A stretch of 64,000 bases of DNA, taken from an uncultured Saprospiraceae bacterium. Lineage in GTDB: Bacteria; Bacteroidota; Bacteroidia; Chitinophagales; Saprospiraceae. Shown in pieces: positions 26,041-34,029 of the stretch (positions are counted from its first letter, which is position 1; the number at the start of each line of letters is the position of its first letter). A program made the position numbers and the translations under genes. The stretch spans positions 1-64,000 of the forward strand of contig CALGAW010000005.1 of the NCBI GenBank assembly GCA_937959115.1. The letters are read 5' to 3'. The notes under the pieces are model-generated. The model was given only the letters and a program-made list of their open reading frames with translations. It was not told where the DNA came from and searched no databases.

Positions 26041-27129
26041 TTAATCATCATCGGTTTTCCAGATGGCACCATAATTATCTACTAGAATATCATCATAGTG
26101 ATCAGACTTTTCAAACAATCTGGTAATTAGGGATTTACCGGATTCAGGGTTTAAGTATCTGTCATAAATAACGAGAGACAAGACCACGTCTTGATGGTGC
26201 ACACTAAATGACATTCCTTCCAGCTTGTCGTTTTCCCTTAGCAGAAATTCGTAGATAGAAGCGATGTTTTGCTTAGGCAGTTTTACTAGGAACGAATCAC
26301 ACATAATGTACCCAGATTTTGGGTAATAAGAGATATGCACTTTGGCACTTCCGTTTTCAATTTGCCAGTGCGATGGTCCTCTTCGGGAAAGTTTTACGTC
26401 ATGTCCCGCTTCAGAAATAATCGTTTCAAGCGTTTTGGCAATTCCTGTTGGCTCATAGTCGTCCAGATCAGAAGGCAGTTTAATTTTGGAGCCACAGTGT
26501 GGGCAGTAACCAGCATCTATAGTGTCTTCATAAACCATATTGGAGCAAGACTGACATCTGCTAGCGATTTTGCCGTAGTTCTCCTTATAATCTGAGAGGG
26601 CTGTTTTTAGATATTGAACGTCGAGCGCAAAACCAAGATTATTAGAATTATTGAAAATCATGGTGTTAATTCCGACCACATCTCCAGCTTCATTTACGAG
26701 CGGGCCACCACTGTTTCCAGGGTTGATCGCAGCGTCCGTTTGGATATAATTCAAATCCTTTTCTTGCATTAACCTTGTGGCATTAGAGACGATTCCTTGT
26801 GTAAAGGTATATTTAAGCCCCATTGGGTGCCCGATTGCGATTACCTTGTCACCATCACTTATTGGGTCAAGTGTGAGCTTAATTCCCTTAAAATTAGTGT
26901 TTGCTGGAGGTGTTAAAAAAGCAAGATCATGGTGTGGATCAGAGAACAGCACATTTGAGGTCGTTTTATCAAATGCATTACCATCAATTGCCACTTCTTT
27001 GCTACCTCGAACTACATGCTCGTTGGTTACGATTAGGTTGTGGTGCTTCAGGTAAAAGCCTGTTCCCGTGCTAAAAGGTGTTGCAATTTGTACGACTACA
27101 TCTTTATATTTTTCGATAACGTCTTTCAT
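26041..27129 (-). CDS. cytosolic trypsin-like (S1C) protease with zinc ribbon and YbjN-like domain
   Basis: A 362-residue protein in three parts. A trypsin/HtrA-like domain (about 1-180) has the triad His38 in VTNEHVV, Asp68 in HHDLAFL and Ser140 in NPGNSGGPLV. A zinc ribbon follows with CQSC (192-195) and CPHC (209-212). The C-terminal part (about 230-355) is YbjN-like, with strands KVHISYYPKSGYIMCDSF and a helix before DVVLSLVIYD. There is no signal peptide, membrane segment or PDZ domain, so it appears cytosolic, unusual for this protease family; an intact zinc ribbon also suits a reducing compartment. It is 11 nt downstream of the partner gene. Substrate unknown. Confidence 0.82.
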   Translation of the reverse strand: MKDVIEKYKDVVVQIATPFSTGTGFYLKHHNLIVTNEHVVRGSKEVAIDGNAFDKTTSNVLFSDPHHDLAFLTPPANTNFKGIKLTLDPISDGDKVIAIGHPMGLKYTFTQGIVSNATRLMQEKDLNYIQTDAAINPGNSGGPLVNEAGDVVGINTMIFNNSNNLGFALDVQYLKTALSDYKENYGKIASRCQSCSNMVYEDTIDAGYCPHCGSKIKLPSDLDDYEPTGIAKTLETIISEAGHDVKLSRRGPSHWQIENGSAKVHISYYPKSGYIMCDSFLVKLPKQNIASIYEFLLRENDKLEGMSFSVHHQDVVLSLVIYDRYLNPESGKSLITRLFEKSDHYDDILVDNYGAIWKTDDD

Positions 27130-27140
27130 GGATAAAATCT

Positions 27141-28475
27141 TTAAGCCTTTTTCTCGGCTGGTGTTAAATCAAGTACTTTTACCATTAGCATAAAGCTCTT
27201 AGCGAACTCTGGTAAGCTATCAAACCTTAATCCCTTTGTATTGGGCGCTAATTTCGGATATTTTTTAGTATTTGATTTTGCAATAGCATGAATTTCTTCT
27301 CGGATATTATTCTTGTCAAGTTGCCCCTTTTCATTGACATATTCGTTGTCAATTCCTAATTCCTTGAAATATTCACTTTCTAAGATCTCTATGATCATGT
27401 GGAAATATTCACGATCGGGCTGTAGGACTGCAAAGTTGAATAGGTTGTATCCAGCAACGTATCCTGGAATACTGATCGCTACTTCTGGGTATTCATTGTC
27501 TTTATACCAATCCATTTTAGGCAGTTCGCCTTCAATAGCTCCGGCAACTTGTTCATGACCACTTGGTGTTGTGATACCAAATGTTGATTTCACTTTATAA
27601 AGTTCTTTGTAGAGCTCCTCTTCAGTTCGCTCTTGAATTTTCTTCAGTTCTTTGATCAATTCGATTGATTTCTGCTCAGAGGTTTTGTTGTCACGAGCAA
27701 AGTAAATGTTGTGACACTTTTCAAGTGATTGCATCATGAACCCTTCAGGCTGAATCAGATAATCTAGCTTGTAGATTAGATAAAGTAATAGGAAGGTGAC
27801 TCCGCCGGCATACTTGGTGCCGTCCATTCCATCAATTCTGGTAAGGGTTTCGGAGATCCATTTTTGAGTAAACTTATACTTGGTTTGTTTTTCTGCGTCT
27901 GGGATCTGTTTTGTGTGATCTGTGTCGATTTGGTGAAGCATTTCAAACTCATTTGCCAACAAATCATCTTGTTTGTCAGAATTGATCGCCATTTCCTTAA
28001 GGGCATAATAGAGCTTATAGGGAGATCCATCTATGGTAAACGAGTTGAATTTCATAGTGACTTCATCCCTGTTGTTGAGGCAAAATTTTGCGTATTTGAA
28101 TGCGTAGTTCTGCTCAATCAGTCGTCTCATAAAACCAACATTTAGACGGTCGCTCTTTACAACAGAAGTACTCGCTTTCACAAACTCTGTGTTTGCGGAG
28201 CCTGTGATTTTCTTGGATCCTTGCAGCAGTTCGAAGGTTAACTCATCACCATTTCTAGTGAAAGACACATTTTCTTCTCCCTTATCTCCTAGGTACGTAA
28301 AGAAACTTTCGTAGGAATCAAGGAATTCCTTTTTATCAAATTGTTTGTTGGCTTTATCCCAGAAATCTAATTGCTCTGGCGATTTATAGGAGTCGCTGTA
28401 TCTCCCGAAGCGAATATTAGGTTGGTTTTCTTTTTTTGCGGAAGAAGAACCAAACCATCTGTCAAATAGTCCCAT
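27141..28475 (-). CDS. unknown partner of the zinc-ribbon protease, possibly YbjN-like
   Basis: A 444-residue protein without signal peptide or membrane helix. The frame opens at 28580, but the ATG at 28475 (MGLFDRWFGSSSAKK) gives a typical cytosolic start. The N-terminal half (about 55-165) has strands VSFTRNGDELTFEL and a helix before FKYAKFCLNN, then DEVTMKF and YKLYYALKEMA, which resembles the YbjN/type III chaperone-like pattern of its neighbour. A second helical half has GVTFLLLYLIYKLDYL and a possible second module (WYKDNEYPEVAISIPGYV, then REYFHMIIEILESEYF). It has no catalytic motif. It is the first gene of a two-gene operon with the protease. Confidence 0.7.
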   Translation of the reverse strand: MGLFDRWFGSSSAKKENQPNIRFGRYSDSYKSPEQLDFWDKANKQFDKKEFLDSYESFFTYLGDKGEENVSFTRNGDELTFELLQGSKKITGSANTEFVKASTSVVKSDRLNVGFMRRLIEQNYAFKYAKFCLNNRDEVTMKFNSFTIDGSPYKLYYALKEMAINSDKQDDLLANEFEMLHQIDTDHTKQIPDAEKQTKYKFTQKWISETLTRIDGMDGTKYAGGVTFLLLYLIYKLDYLIQPEGFMMQSLEKCHNIYFARDNKTSEQKSIELIKELKKIQERTEEELYKELYKVKSTFGITTPSGHEQVAGAIEGELPKMDWYKDNEYPEVAISIPGYVAGYNLFNFAVLQPDREYFHMIIEILESEYFKELGIDNEYVNEKGQLDKNNIREEIHAIAKSNTKKYPKLAPNTKGLRFDSLPEFAKSFMLMVKVLDLTPAEKKA

Positions 28476-28795
28476 ACATGCTGTTTTAGCGGCTAAAAGT
28501 AGAGTTTTATTAAGACAAATCCAATCAATGAAATTAAAAAGATGATATGAATGTCCAATAACTTGTTTACGTATTAACATCCGAATTGTTTTTGGTGTAA
28601 ATTTTCAATCGTTGAAGTTTGATCTTCTGTATTTAAAATGTTTCTTCGATTGCCCTAAAATAAGCGACTATAAGAAGCCGGTGCTTATAAACAAAGACCT
28701 TGGATGTTATATAATCGGTTAATAATTAACCTAAAACAAAGAACTTTATGTTTATCTTGTGGATCTATATTCTAATAAGCCCTAAAAAATTAGTT
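28476..28795. other. 320-nt divergent intergenic region with dyads
   Basis: It separates the protease operon (minus) from the 154-residue unknown gene (plus). It contains a one-mismatch -7 (TACTTTTA, minus, about 28493-28500), a TATAAG/CTTATA dyad at 28670-28690 and the perfect palindrome at 28717-28731. No gene was seen. Confidence 0.4.
28717..28731. promoter_or_regulatory. perfect 15-bp palindrome, possible operator
   Basis: GGTTAATAATTAACC is a perfect inverted repeat (7 bp arms, 1 nt centre) about 65 nt upstream of the 28796 gene. The size suits a dimeric regulator, but no cognate regulator gene is adjacent. Confidence 0.35.
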
Positions 28796-29257
28796 ATGAA
28801 CTTTTCTCATAAAGCAGTCCTTTCTTACGATGTTCGCACCAAATCTTTAAAGGTCATAGATGGAGTTGATTCGCCTGTCTATTTTCCAATTGTTCCAAGG
28901 GGAGTCTCGATAGAGTTTTCTAACAACCGCTTGAACGTTAATGGGTTTGGTCTCAGTAACCCACCAGTCAGTACGCATGTCTTTAACATTGTTGATCCGT
29001 TTATTCCTTATATCGATTGGGATAGTGTGAAAAAGGATATCATTATTGGCACAAAAGTATCTAATCGGGTTGTAGGAGAGACTGTTACCACTGGACATAT
29101 CGTTGGTGAGGTTGTATCTATTGGGCATAAAACAAGAAATGCTCAATTATTTATTGGGGTCGATCCTGCACGAGGTAATTATGGCGTCAAAATATCTATT
29201 AGTGGGCAAGAGTTGTGGGTAGAGCAGGGATTAGTTACTGCTGCTATGCTTGGCTAA
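28796..29257 (+). CDS. hypothetical protein, bacteriophage-independent unknown
   Basis: A 153-residue protein of unknown function. An in-frame ATG at 28748 would add a hydrophobic stretch, but the ATG at 28796 (MNFSHKAVLSYD) begins a coherent beta-rich domain: SLKVIDGVDSPVYFPIV, GVSIEFSNNRLNVNGFGL, then VGETVTTGHIVGEVVSIGH and AQLFIGVDPARGNYGVKI. Repeated Val/Gly/Ile strands suggest a beta sandwich or a beta-helix-like fold. There is no catalytic motif. If the upstream start is real the protein would carry an N-terminal membrane segment. It is convergent with the 29269 gene, with 11 nt between stops. Confidence 0.6.
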   Translation: MNFSHKAVLSYDVRTKSLKVIDGVDSPVYFPIVPRGVSIEFSNNRLNVNGFGLSNPPVSTHVFNIVDPFIPYIDWDSVKKDIIIGTKVSNRVVGETVTTGHIVGEVVSIGHKTRNAQLFIGVDPARGNYGVKISISGQELWVEQGLVTAAMLG

Positions 29258-29268
29258 TTTAGAAAAAA

Positions 29269-30765
29269 CTAGAGACTAGCAATAAAATTATCATAGATAG
29301 ATTTTCCATTATTCTTAGATTTCAACCAAAGAAGAATTTCAACAAAAAATAATGGTTTTCTGTATTCGGAAGACTTTTTCAAGTCTTCTTCTATTTGTTT
29401 CTCAAACAAAAAAGAAAGATTTGCTTTGTTTCCTGGAATAGAAGCTACGTAGTTCTTAAGAAATGCAATTGTATCTTCAATAAACGGATTATTATAGTTT
29501 TCTCTTTTAGTATATGCTATTATTCTTCGAATACAATTATCAAACTCATCAATATCATCAATATCGGTCGCAATCACACAATCTAACAATTTCGACATTG
29601 CTTTTCTTTCATTATTCGACTGTTTGTAAGGATGATTGATTTGTTTGTGGAGCCAAGTTCTACTTTTTTCAAAGTTTCCTTTCAAGAAGTAATAAGATGA
29701 AACGTTTGAAATAAAAACTGCCTGATATTCAATTTTTATTTTGTATTTAAATTTGTTTAATCCTTTTTCAAGATCCTCAATAAAGCTTTCAAAAATAACA
29801 AAGTTTCCTAAATTCAAATGATAGGAGCACAAGAACATATATAAGTTTTCAAAGCTGTTGGCTGAAGTTTTTGAATTATGTTTTAAAATAGATTCAAACT
29901 CCTTTAATAGATTTTCCTCGATCGATTTTGCTTGATTAAGGACTAGAAAACAATTAAAATAGCCAAGCAAATGATTTGAATAAACCTCTTGATTTGCTTG
30001 CTTTAGATTCGGTTTTTTATTGTATTCTTCTATGACAAGCTTGTTATAATTTAAGGCTTTGTCGGATTTCCCAACTTGTAAGCTAATGTTTGCAAGTAAG
30101 TAATAGTACCTTATTTTAAGTTGAGAACTTTGATGAGTAGAGATGTTTTTTTCGTCTAATTCTGAAACCCTCAATTCCAATGTTTTCATCTCTTCTGAAA
30201 CAAGTTTTCCTTTACTCCCTTTTATGATTAGGTATTGCTCCCAATATAAATCTAAATTACTCTTGATGGCAAGTATTTGAATTGTTCTATCATGTTCCTT
30301 TTGTAAAAACTGCTGTTTTTCTTTATCAAATTTCAAGTATCGTAGTACATATCGTTGTTTATCGATAATTTCAAGAATTACTGGATAGTCTTCAATTTTG
30401 TAGGCATCTTTTTTTACTTTTTCTAATTCTTTAAAGGATTTTTCATAAAGATCACGTCGATATAAAATTTCAGCGTTTTGCAGTTTTTCACGAATTAGTC
30501 TTTGAGGAGACTTGACTTTGGAAGAGCTACTAATGTTTTGTAGAAGAATTGAGAATAAGTCAGAACACTCCTTGGAAGTTGGAACTTGCTTGTAGCGTTT
30601 TTTTAATTTGTCTGGGCAATATTCATTTAGCTTTGTGAAGGCATTGTATAGTTTAAAATACTTTTTGTCTTCTTCTTTTTTTTGTTTTACTAGCGTAGAA
30701 AAGTTGCGTTTTTCATTTTGTGAAAGGGTATTGACAAAATGAAATAAATCTTTTGAACTGTTCAT
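29269..30765 (-). CDS. helical repeat protein, paralogue A of a divergent pair
   Basis: A 498-residue, apparently all-helical cytosolic protein. It opens MNSSKDLFHFVNTLSQNEKRNF, matching the start of the divergent neighbour (DLxxLIKSMTKAEKRHF). Further shared landmarks are KYFKLYNAF versus NYLQLFDAI, NAEILYRRDLYEKSF versus EIELLYQRGLYRQGN, and a central stretch of TPR-like helices. This family is common in Bacteroidota and, as far as I know, uncharacterised; a scaffold or regulatory role is inferred from the helical repeats. It is much more lysine/asparagine-rich and AT-rich than its partner. The shared upstream region is 452 nt. Confidence 0.72.
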   Translation of the reverse strand: MNSSKDLFHFVNTLSQNEKRNFSTLVKQKKEEDKKYFKLYNAFTKLNEYCPDKLKKRYKQVPTSKECSDLFSILLQNISSSSKVKSPQRLIREKLQNAEILYRRDLYEKSFKELEKVKKDAYKIEDYPVILEIIDKQRYVLRYLKFDKEKQQFLQKEHDRTIQILAIKSNLDLYWEQYLIIKGSKGKLVSEEMKTLELRVSELDEKNISTHQSSQLKIRYYYLLANISLQVGKSDKALNYNKLVIEEYNKKPNLKQANQEVYSNHLLGYFNCFLVLNQAKSIEENLLKEFESILKHNSKTSANSFENLYMFLCSYHLNLGNFVIFESFIEDLEKGLNKFKYKIKIEYQAVFISNVSSYYFLKGNFEKSRTWLHKQINHPYKQSNNERKAMSKLLDCVIATDIDDIDEFDNCIRRIIAYTKRENYNNPFIEDTIAFLKNYVASIPGNKANLSFLFEKQIEEDLKKSSEYRKPLFFVEILLWLKSKNNGKSIYDNFIASL

Positions 30766-31217
30766 TAATTAAGTTTACCAGGGTGTTTCAAATGCAACAC
30801 AAAATAGGTCTTTTGTAAAGAAATTAAAAATGACCTACATTCTAGGTTTTTAAAGGAAACCGAAAGACCGGAGTTTGTTTGGAAGTTATATTATAACACA
30901 TAATTAGGTTTTCCAAATATGAAAAATACCTGCATTTTTGAGTTATAATACTTCAAAGTCATATTGAAAGTACTAAAATTATACATTTTTTAGAGACTAG
31001 AGAAGTAATTGCCCCCCTTAGCCTACACGGCAATAACTCACTGACTTACAGCGATAAACGTACGAAACCATAGCTTAACGGCATCAAAAAACGCGTTTAG
31101 ACAGGTTAAAAATTCTATTTTGCCGTTTCTAACTATTATGGTATGTCAATATCTTGCAATCATAACGAGCAACAAGAAATGCCTGTAACCCCCTAAACTG
31201 AAAAAACGTTTAAAGAT
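30766..31217. other. 452-nt divergent intergenic region
   Basis: It lies between the two paralogues. I see no gene, no clear -7/-33 pair for either side and no strong terminator. The half facing paralogue A is AT-rich; the half facing paralogue B has a more mixed composition. Confidence 0.4.
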
Positions 31218-32708
31218 ATGCGCCCTCAAAATGATTTGCACAGCCTGATAAAGTCAATGACGAAAGCCGAAAAAAGACATTTTAAGCTTTCGGCAACACT
31301 GAATTCTAGAAATGGCTCTTCTAATTACCTTCAGCTATTTGATGCCATCGAAAAGCAATCAGCCTATAACGAAGAAAAACTACGTAAGAAATTCGCAAAT
31401 CAGGCATTCGGAAAACGGTTTCCAACTACTAAATATCTGTTGACTGAATTGATCTTGAAAGAACTCAGACTCTTCAATAATGGGAGAACACCGCAGAAAG
31501 AACTAGAAAACAAACTAGAGGAAATCGAACTGCTGTATCAGAGAGGACTCTACCGTCAAGGAAATAAAATATTGGATAAAGCAAAACAGAAGGCAACTCA
31601 ACTCGAAATGCTCCCTATCCTTAAAAAAATATTAAGTTGGGAAAAACGTTTCCTGGTTCACCTCGCCCCAAAAAAGCTCAACGAAGCATTCTGTAGGCTG
31701 AACCGGGAAACTATCCAACTTAACAAGCAACTAGGAACCTGCACTTGGTATCAAGAAGTATTAGACAAAGCTACCTTCCTATACAGAACGTGCCAAAACC
31801 CAGACTTGGTAACCGATGCGAAAGACATGGAAGACTGCCTTCAGCATCAACTCATGACAGATGTCGCGCTTGCACCAACGTTTGAAGCAAAAATTACGTT
31901 CCATGAAATTTATGCAGTCTACAATTTAACATTTGGAACAATGGAAACCTGTTTCGAGCACTTTGCAAACATCCAAGAACTTTGGAGTCAGCATCCAGAA
32001 AAAGTCGAAACACTAAAGGAAATATACCTTAGAACTGGCATCGCCTTCCTGAAAACTGGAATACACTCTATGCAGCTTCAAGGCCTAAAAGAGATGATCC
32101 AAAACCTGAAAACGGTGCTAGAGGATGACCGACTTCGATTTAGGAAACAGTACTTCGAAATCCTCATGTTAGAATTCAATTACGAGTTGTATTCTGGGAA
32201 TCTGGAAAATTGTCGCAGCTTATTCGACGACATTAGAAACCAATTGAATGCAGACCAAGAGGTGCTTGACCAATTCCAAATTATTAATGTGTATTTCCAC
32301 CTAGGTGTTTATTGTTTTATTACCAAGGAATACAATGAATCACTTGACTGGCTCAACAAAACACTGGACTTTGAAAATTCAGGACTTTACCCTGAAGTAA
32401 TGGCTATTGCAAAGCTTATGCGCATTCCTGCTCAGTTTGAGCTAAAACACTACTTCTTACTGGAATACGAGCTTAGAAATACGAAACGATACCTAGTAAA
32501 AAAACAACGTTACGGAAGATTAGAGAAACAGATTTTCAAACAAGTACGCAAATGCTTGTCTGTTTCTACTGAAAAAGAAGTGACTGCGGCATTAGAAGAA
32601 TTAAAAGAAATGAGTGCTTGTGTAAAACAGCCATCTGAACAGCCAGTACCATTTGATAAATCCGTCATTATTAGTTATTGGTTGATGGGGAGAAGTGATG
32701 CAGCATAA
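31218..32708 (+). CDS. helical repeat protein, paralogue B of a divergent pair
   Basis: A 496-residue, helical, cytosolic protein homologous to paralogue A at the N-terminus (DLHSLIKSMTKAEKRHFKLS, then EIELLYQRGLYRQGNKIL). The middle and C-terminal parts are TPR-like helices, for example MLEFNYELYSGNLENCRSLF and FHLGVYCFITKEYNESLDWL. It has no enzymatic motif. Length matches paralogue A within two residues although the sequences are well diverged, so the duplication is old or the two were acquired separately. The function is unknown. A small ORF and then a terminator lie downstream. Confidence 0.72.
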   Translation: MRPQNDLHSLIKSMTKAEKRHFKLSATLNSRNGSSNYLQLFDAIEKQSAYNEEKLRKKFANQAFGKRFPTTKYLLTELILKELRLFNNGRTPQKELENKLEEIELLYQRGLYRQGNKILDKAKQKATQLEMLPILKKILSWEKRFLVHLAPKKLNEAFCRLNRETIQLNKQLGTCTWYQEVLDKATFLYRTCQNPDLVTDAKDMEDCLQHQLMTDVALAPTFEAKITFHEIYAVYNLTFGTMETCFEHFANIQELWSQHPEKVETLKEIYLRTGIAFLKTGIHSMQLQGLKEMIQNLKTVLEDDRLRFRKQYFEILMLEFNYELYSGNLENCRSLFDDIRNQLNADQEVLDQFQIINVYFHLGVYCFITKEYNESLDWLNKTLDFENSGLYPEVMAIAKLMRIPAQFELKHYFLLEYELRNTKRYLVKKQRYGRLEKQIFKQVRKCLSVSTEKEVTAALEELKEMSACVKQPSEQPVPFDKSVIISYWLMGRSDAA

Positions 32709-32771
32709 TTTTTGAAACTTTAGCAGCTGAATGACGTAAGAAATTTAGAGATTTAATAATAAAATAAAAGT

Positions 32772-32870
32772 ATGTTTCTATTTGGATTTATAGGTTGCTG
32801 GTTGATCGTTGTTCTATTTGCAATTATTATTACAGCAAACCCTAATTCTGAAAGAACAGTAAGTAATTGA
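32772..32870 (+). CDS. small membrane ORF, 32 residues
   Basis: An ATG with an A-rich leader (TTTAATAATAAAATAAAAGT) opens a 32-codon frame ending TGA at 32868. The product would be one hydrophobic helix, FLFGFIGCWLIVVLFAII (residues 2-19 or so), with a polar tail ANPNSERTVSN. It lies 63 nt behind paralogue B and ahead of a terminator at 32989, so it could be in the same message. Small single-helix proteins of this kind exist, but a chance frame is possible. Confidence 0.4.
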   Translation: MFLFGFIGCWLIVVLFAIIITANPNSERTVSN

Positions 32871-32988
32871 TTTCTCATTTCATACCCCGTTTTGAGGTTT
32901 CATCCCCAAGAAAACGTTGAGAACAATGTTCTTAAAATTTCTTTAACCTCGAAAACAATACAACACAGTGAAAAGCTGTGCTGAGACC

Positions 32989-33022
32989 AAAAGCCCGGAG
33001 AGATCTGGGCTTTATTCTTTTA
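32989..33022 (+). terminator. terminator upstream of the TlpA gene
   Basis: AAAGCCC (32990-32996) and GGGCTTT (33007-33013) form a perfect 7-bp stem with a 10-nt loop, followed by a T-rich run. It probably ends the paralogue B/small ORF transcript. It also excludes the longer TlpA frame starting at 32978, and the TlpA message must start after it. Confidence 0.6.
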
Positions 33023-33055
33023 TTACTGTGCCAAATATTTATTAAATTTACCATT

Positions 33056-33577
33056 ATGTCAAAAATCAATTATTTCATCTTTGCCTTCGTCGCTATTGGC
33101 ATTGCATTCTATTTTATTAGAAAAATGCCAAAGTTTGATCAAGGAGAAATTGCGCCTGACTTTAAAGCAATCACACTTTATGGTGAGCAACTTTCCTTTT
33201 CCGACTTTAAAGGCCAATACGTCTTAATTGACTTTTGGGGAAGCTGGTGTCCACCTTGTAGAAAAGAGAATCCAGAATTAGCCAAACTTTATAAAAAACA
33301 CTACGGCAGAGCCTACAAGGATGCGACTGAATTCCAGATCGTCAGCATTTCTGTCGAAACCAATAAAAAAGCATGGGTAAATGCGATTAACAAAGATGGG
33401 CTGATTTGGAAACATCATATTTCAAGCCTTCAGCGGTTTGAAGACCCAATCGTAGAAGCCTACGGGGTAAAGGAAATCCCTACAAAGTACTTAGTTGGCC
33501 CAAACGCTGAAATTATCAGTGTTAACTGGACAGTAGACGAAATTGATGAATACCTCAGTAAACGAGTCAAGTTATGA
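33056..33577 (+). CDS. TlpA-like thioredoxin-fold protein, membrane-anchored
   Basis: A 173-residue protein with one N-terminal membrane anchor (about 5-21, YFIFAFVAIGIAFYFI) and a TlpA/ResA-type thioredoxin domain facing the periplasm. The redox motif is WGSWCPPCRKE, with the cis-Pro loop VKEIPTKYLVG near the end and GEIAPDFKAITLYG at the start of the domain. Such proteins reduce disulfides of exported proteins or apocytochromes. The ATG at 33056 is preferred; the longer frame crosses the terminator. Its stop overlaps the VOC gene start (ATGA), so the two are co-translated. Confidence 0.88.
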   Translation: MSKINYFIFAFVAIGIAFYFIRKMPKFDQGEIAPDFKAITLYGEQLSFSDFKGQYVLIDFWGSWCPPCRKENPELAKLYKKHYGRAYKDATEFQIVSISVETNKKAWVNAINKDGLIWKHHISSLQRFEDPIVEAYGVKEIPTKYLVGPNAEIISVNWTVDEIDEYLSKRVKL

Positions 33578-33975
33578 GTGGAATTGTCATTACAATGCGC
33601 TACAAGGACGCTCCTGCAGCTATTGAATGGCTTTGCACCGTCTTAGGGTTTGAAAAACAGCTTGTCGTACCAGGAGACCCAGGTGAAATAACCCACGCTC
33701 AACTCGTATTCGGTAATTCAATGATCATGGTTGGCACACTCCGCCCAGTAGAATACAGTGAGCTGGTAACCGTTCCAAGTGATATAAATGGAAAAAATAC
33801 ACAATCCGCCTATCTGATTGTAGCAGACATTGAAGCTCATTACGCTAAGGCAAAAACAACTAAAGCCAATATCGTACAGCCACTAAAAGATCAAGATTAT
33901 GGTGGTAAGCTTTACGCTTGCACAGACCCAGAAGGCTTTTTATGGAATATCGGCTCTTATGATCCGTGGAAATAA
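33574..33975 (+). CDS. VOC family (glyoxalase/bleomycin resistance-like) protein
   Basis: A 133-residue protein of the vicinal oxygen chelate fold. It has two beta-alpha-beta-beta-beta units: RYKDAPAAIEWLCTVLGF with LVFGNSMIMVG, then YLIVADIEAHYAKAKTTKAN with LYACTDPEGFLWNIGSYDPW. The pattern is nearest the PhnB/3-demethylubiquinone-like subset. Metal ligands are not obvious, so activity cannot be predicted. It overlaps the TlpA gene by 4 nt (ATGA), implying translational coupling, but no functional link to disulfide chemistry is evident. Confidence 0.82.
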   Translation: MSGIVITMRYKDAPAAIEWLCTVLGFEKQLVVPGDPGEITHAQLVFGNSMIMVGTLRPVEYSELVTVPSDINGKNTQSAYLIVADIEAHYAKAKTTKANIVQPLKDQDYGGKLYACTDPEGFLWNIGSYDPWK

Positions 33976-34029
33976 AAGATTGAATGGCACAATAAATGTA
34001 CTAAAAGCATTAAATTTCGCTAAAGAAAA

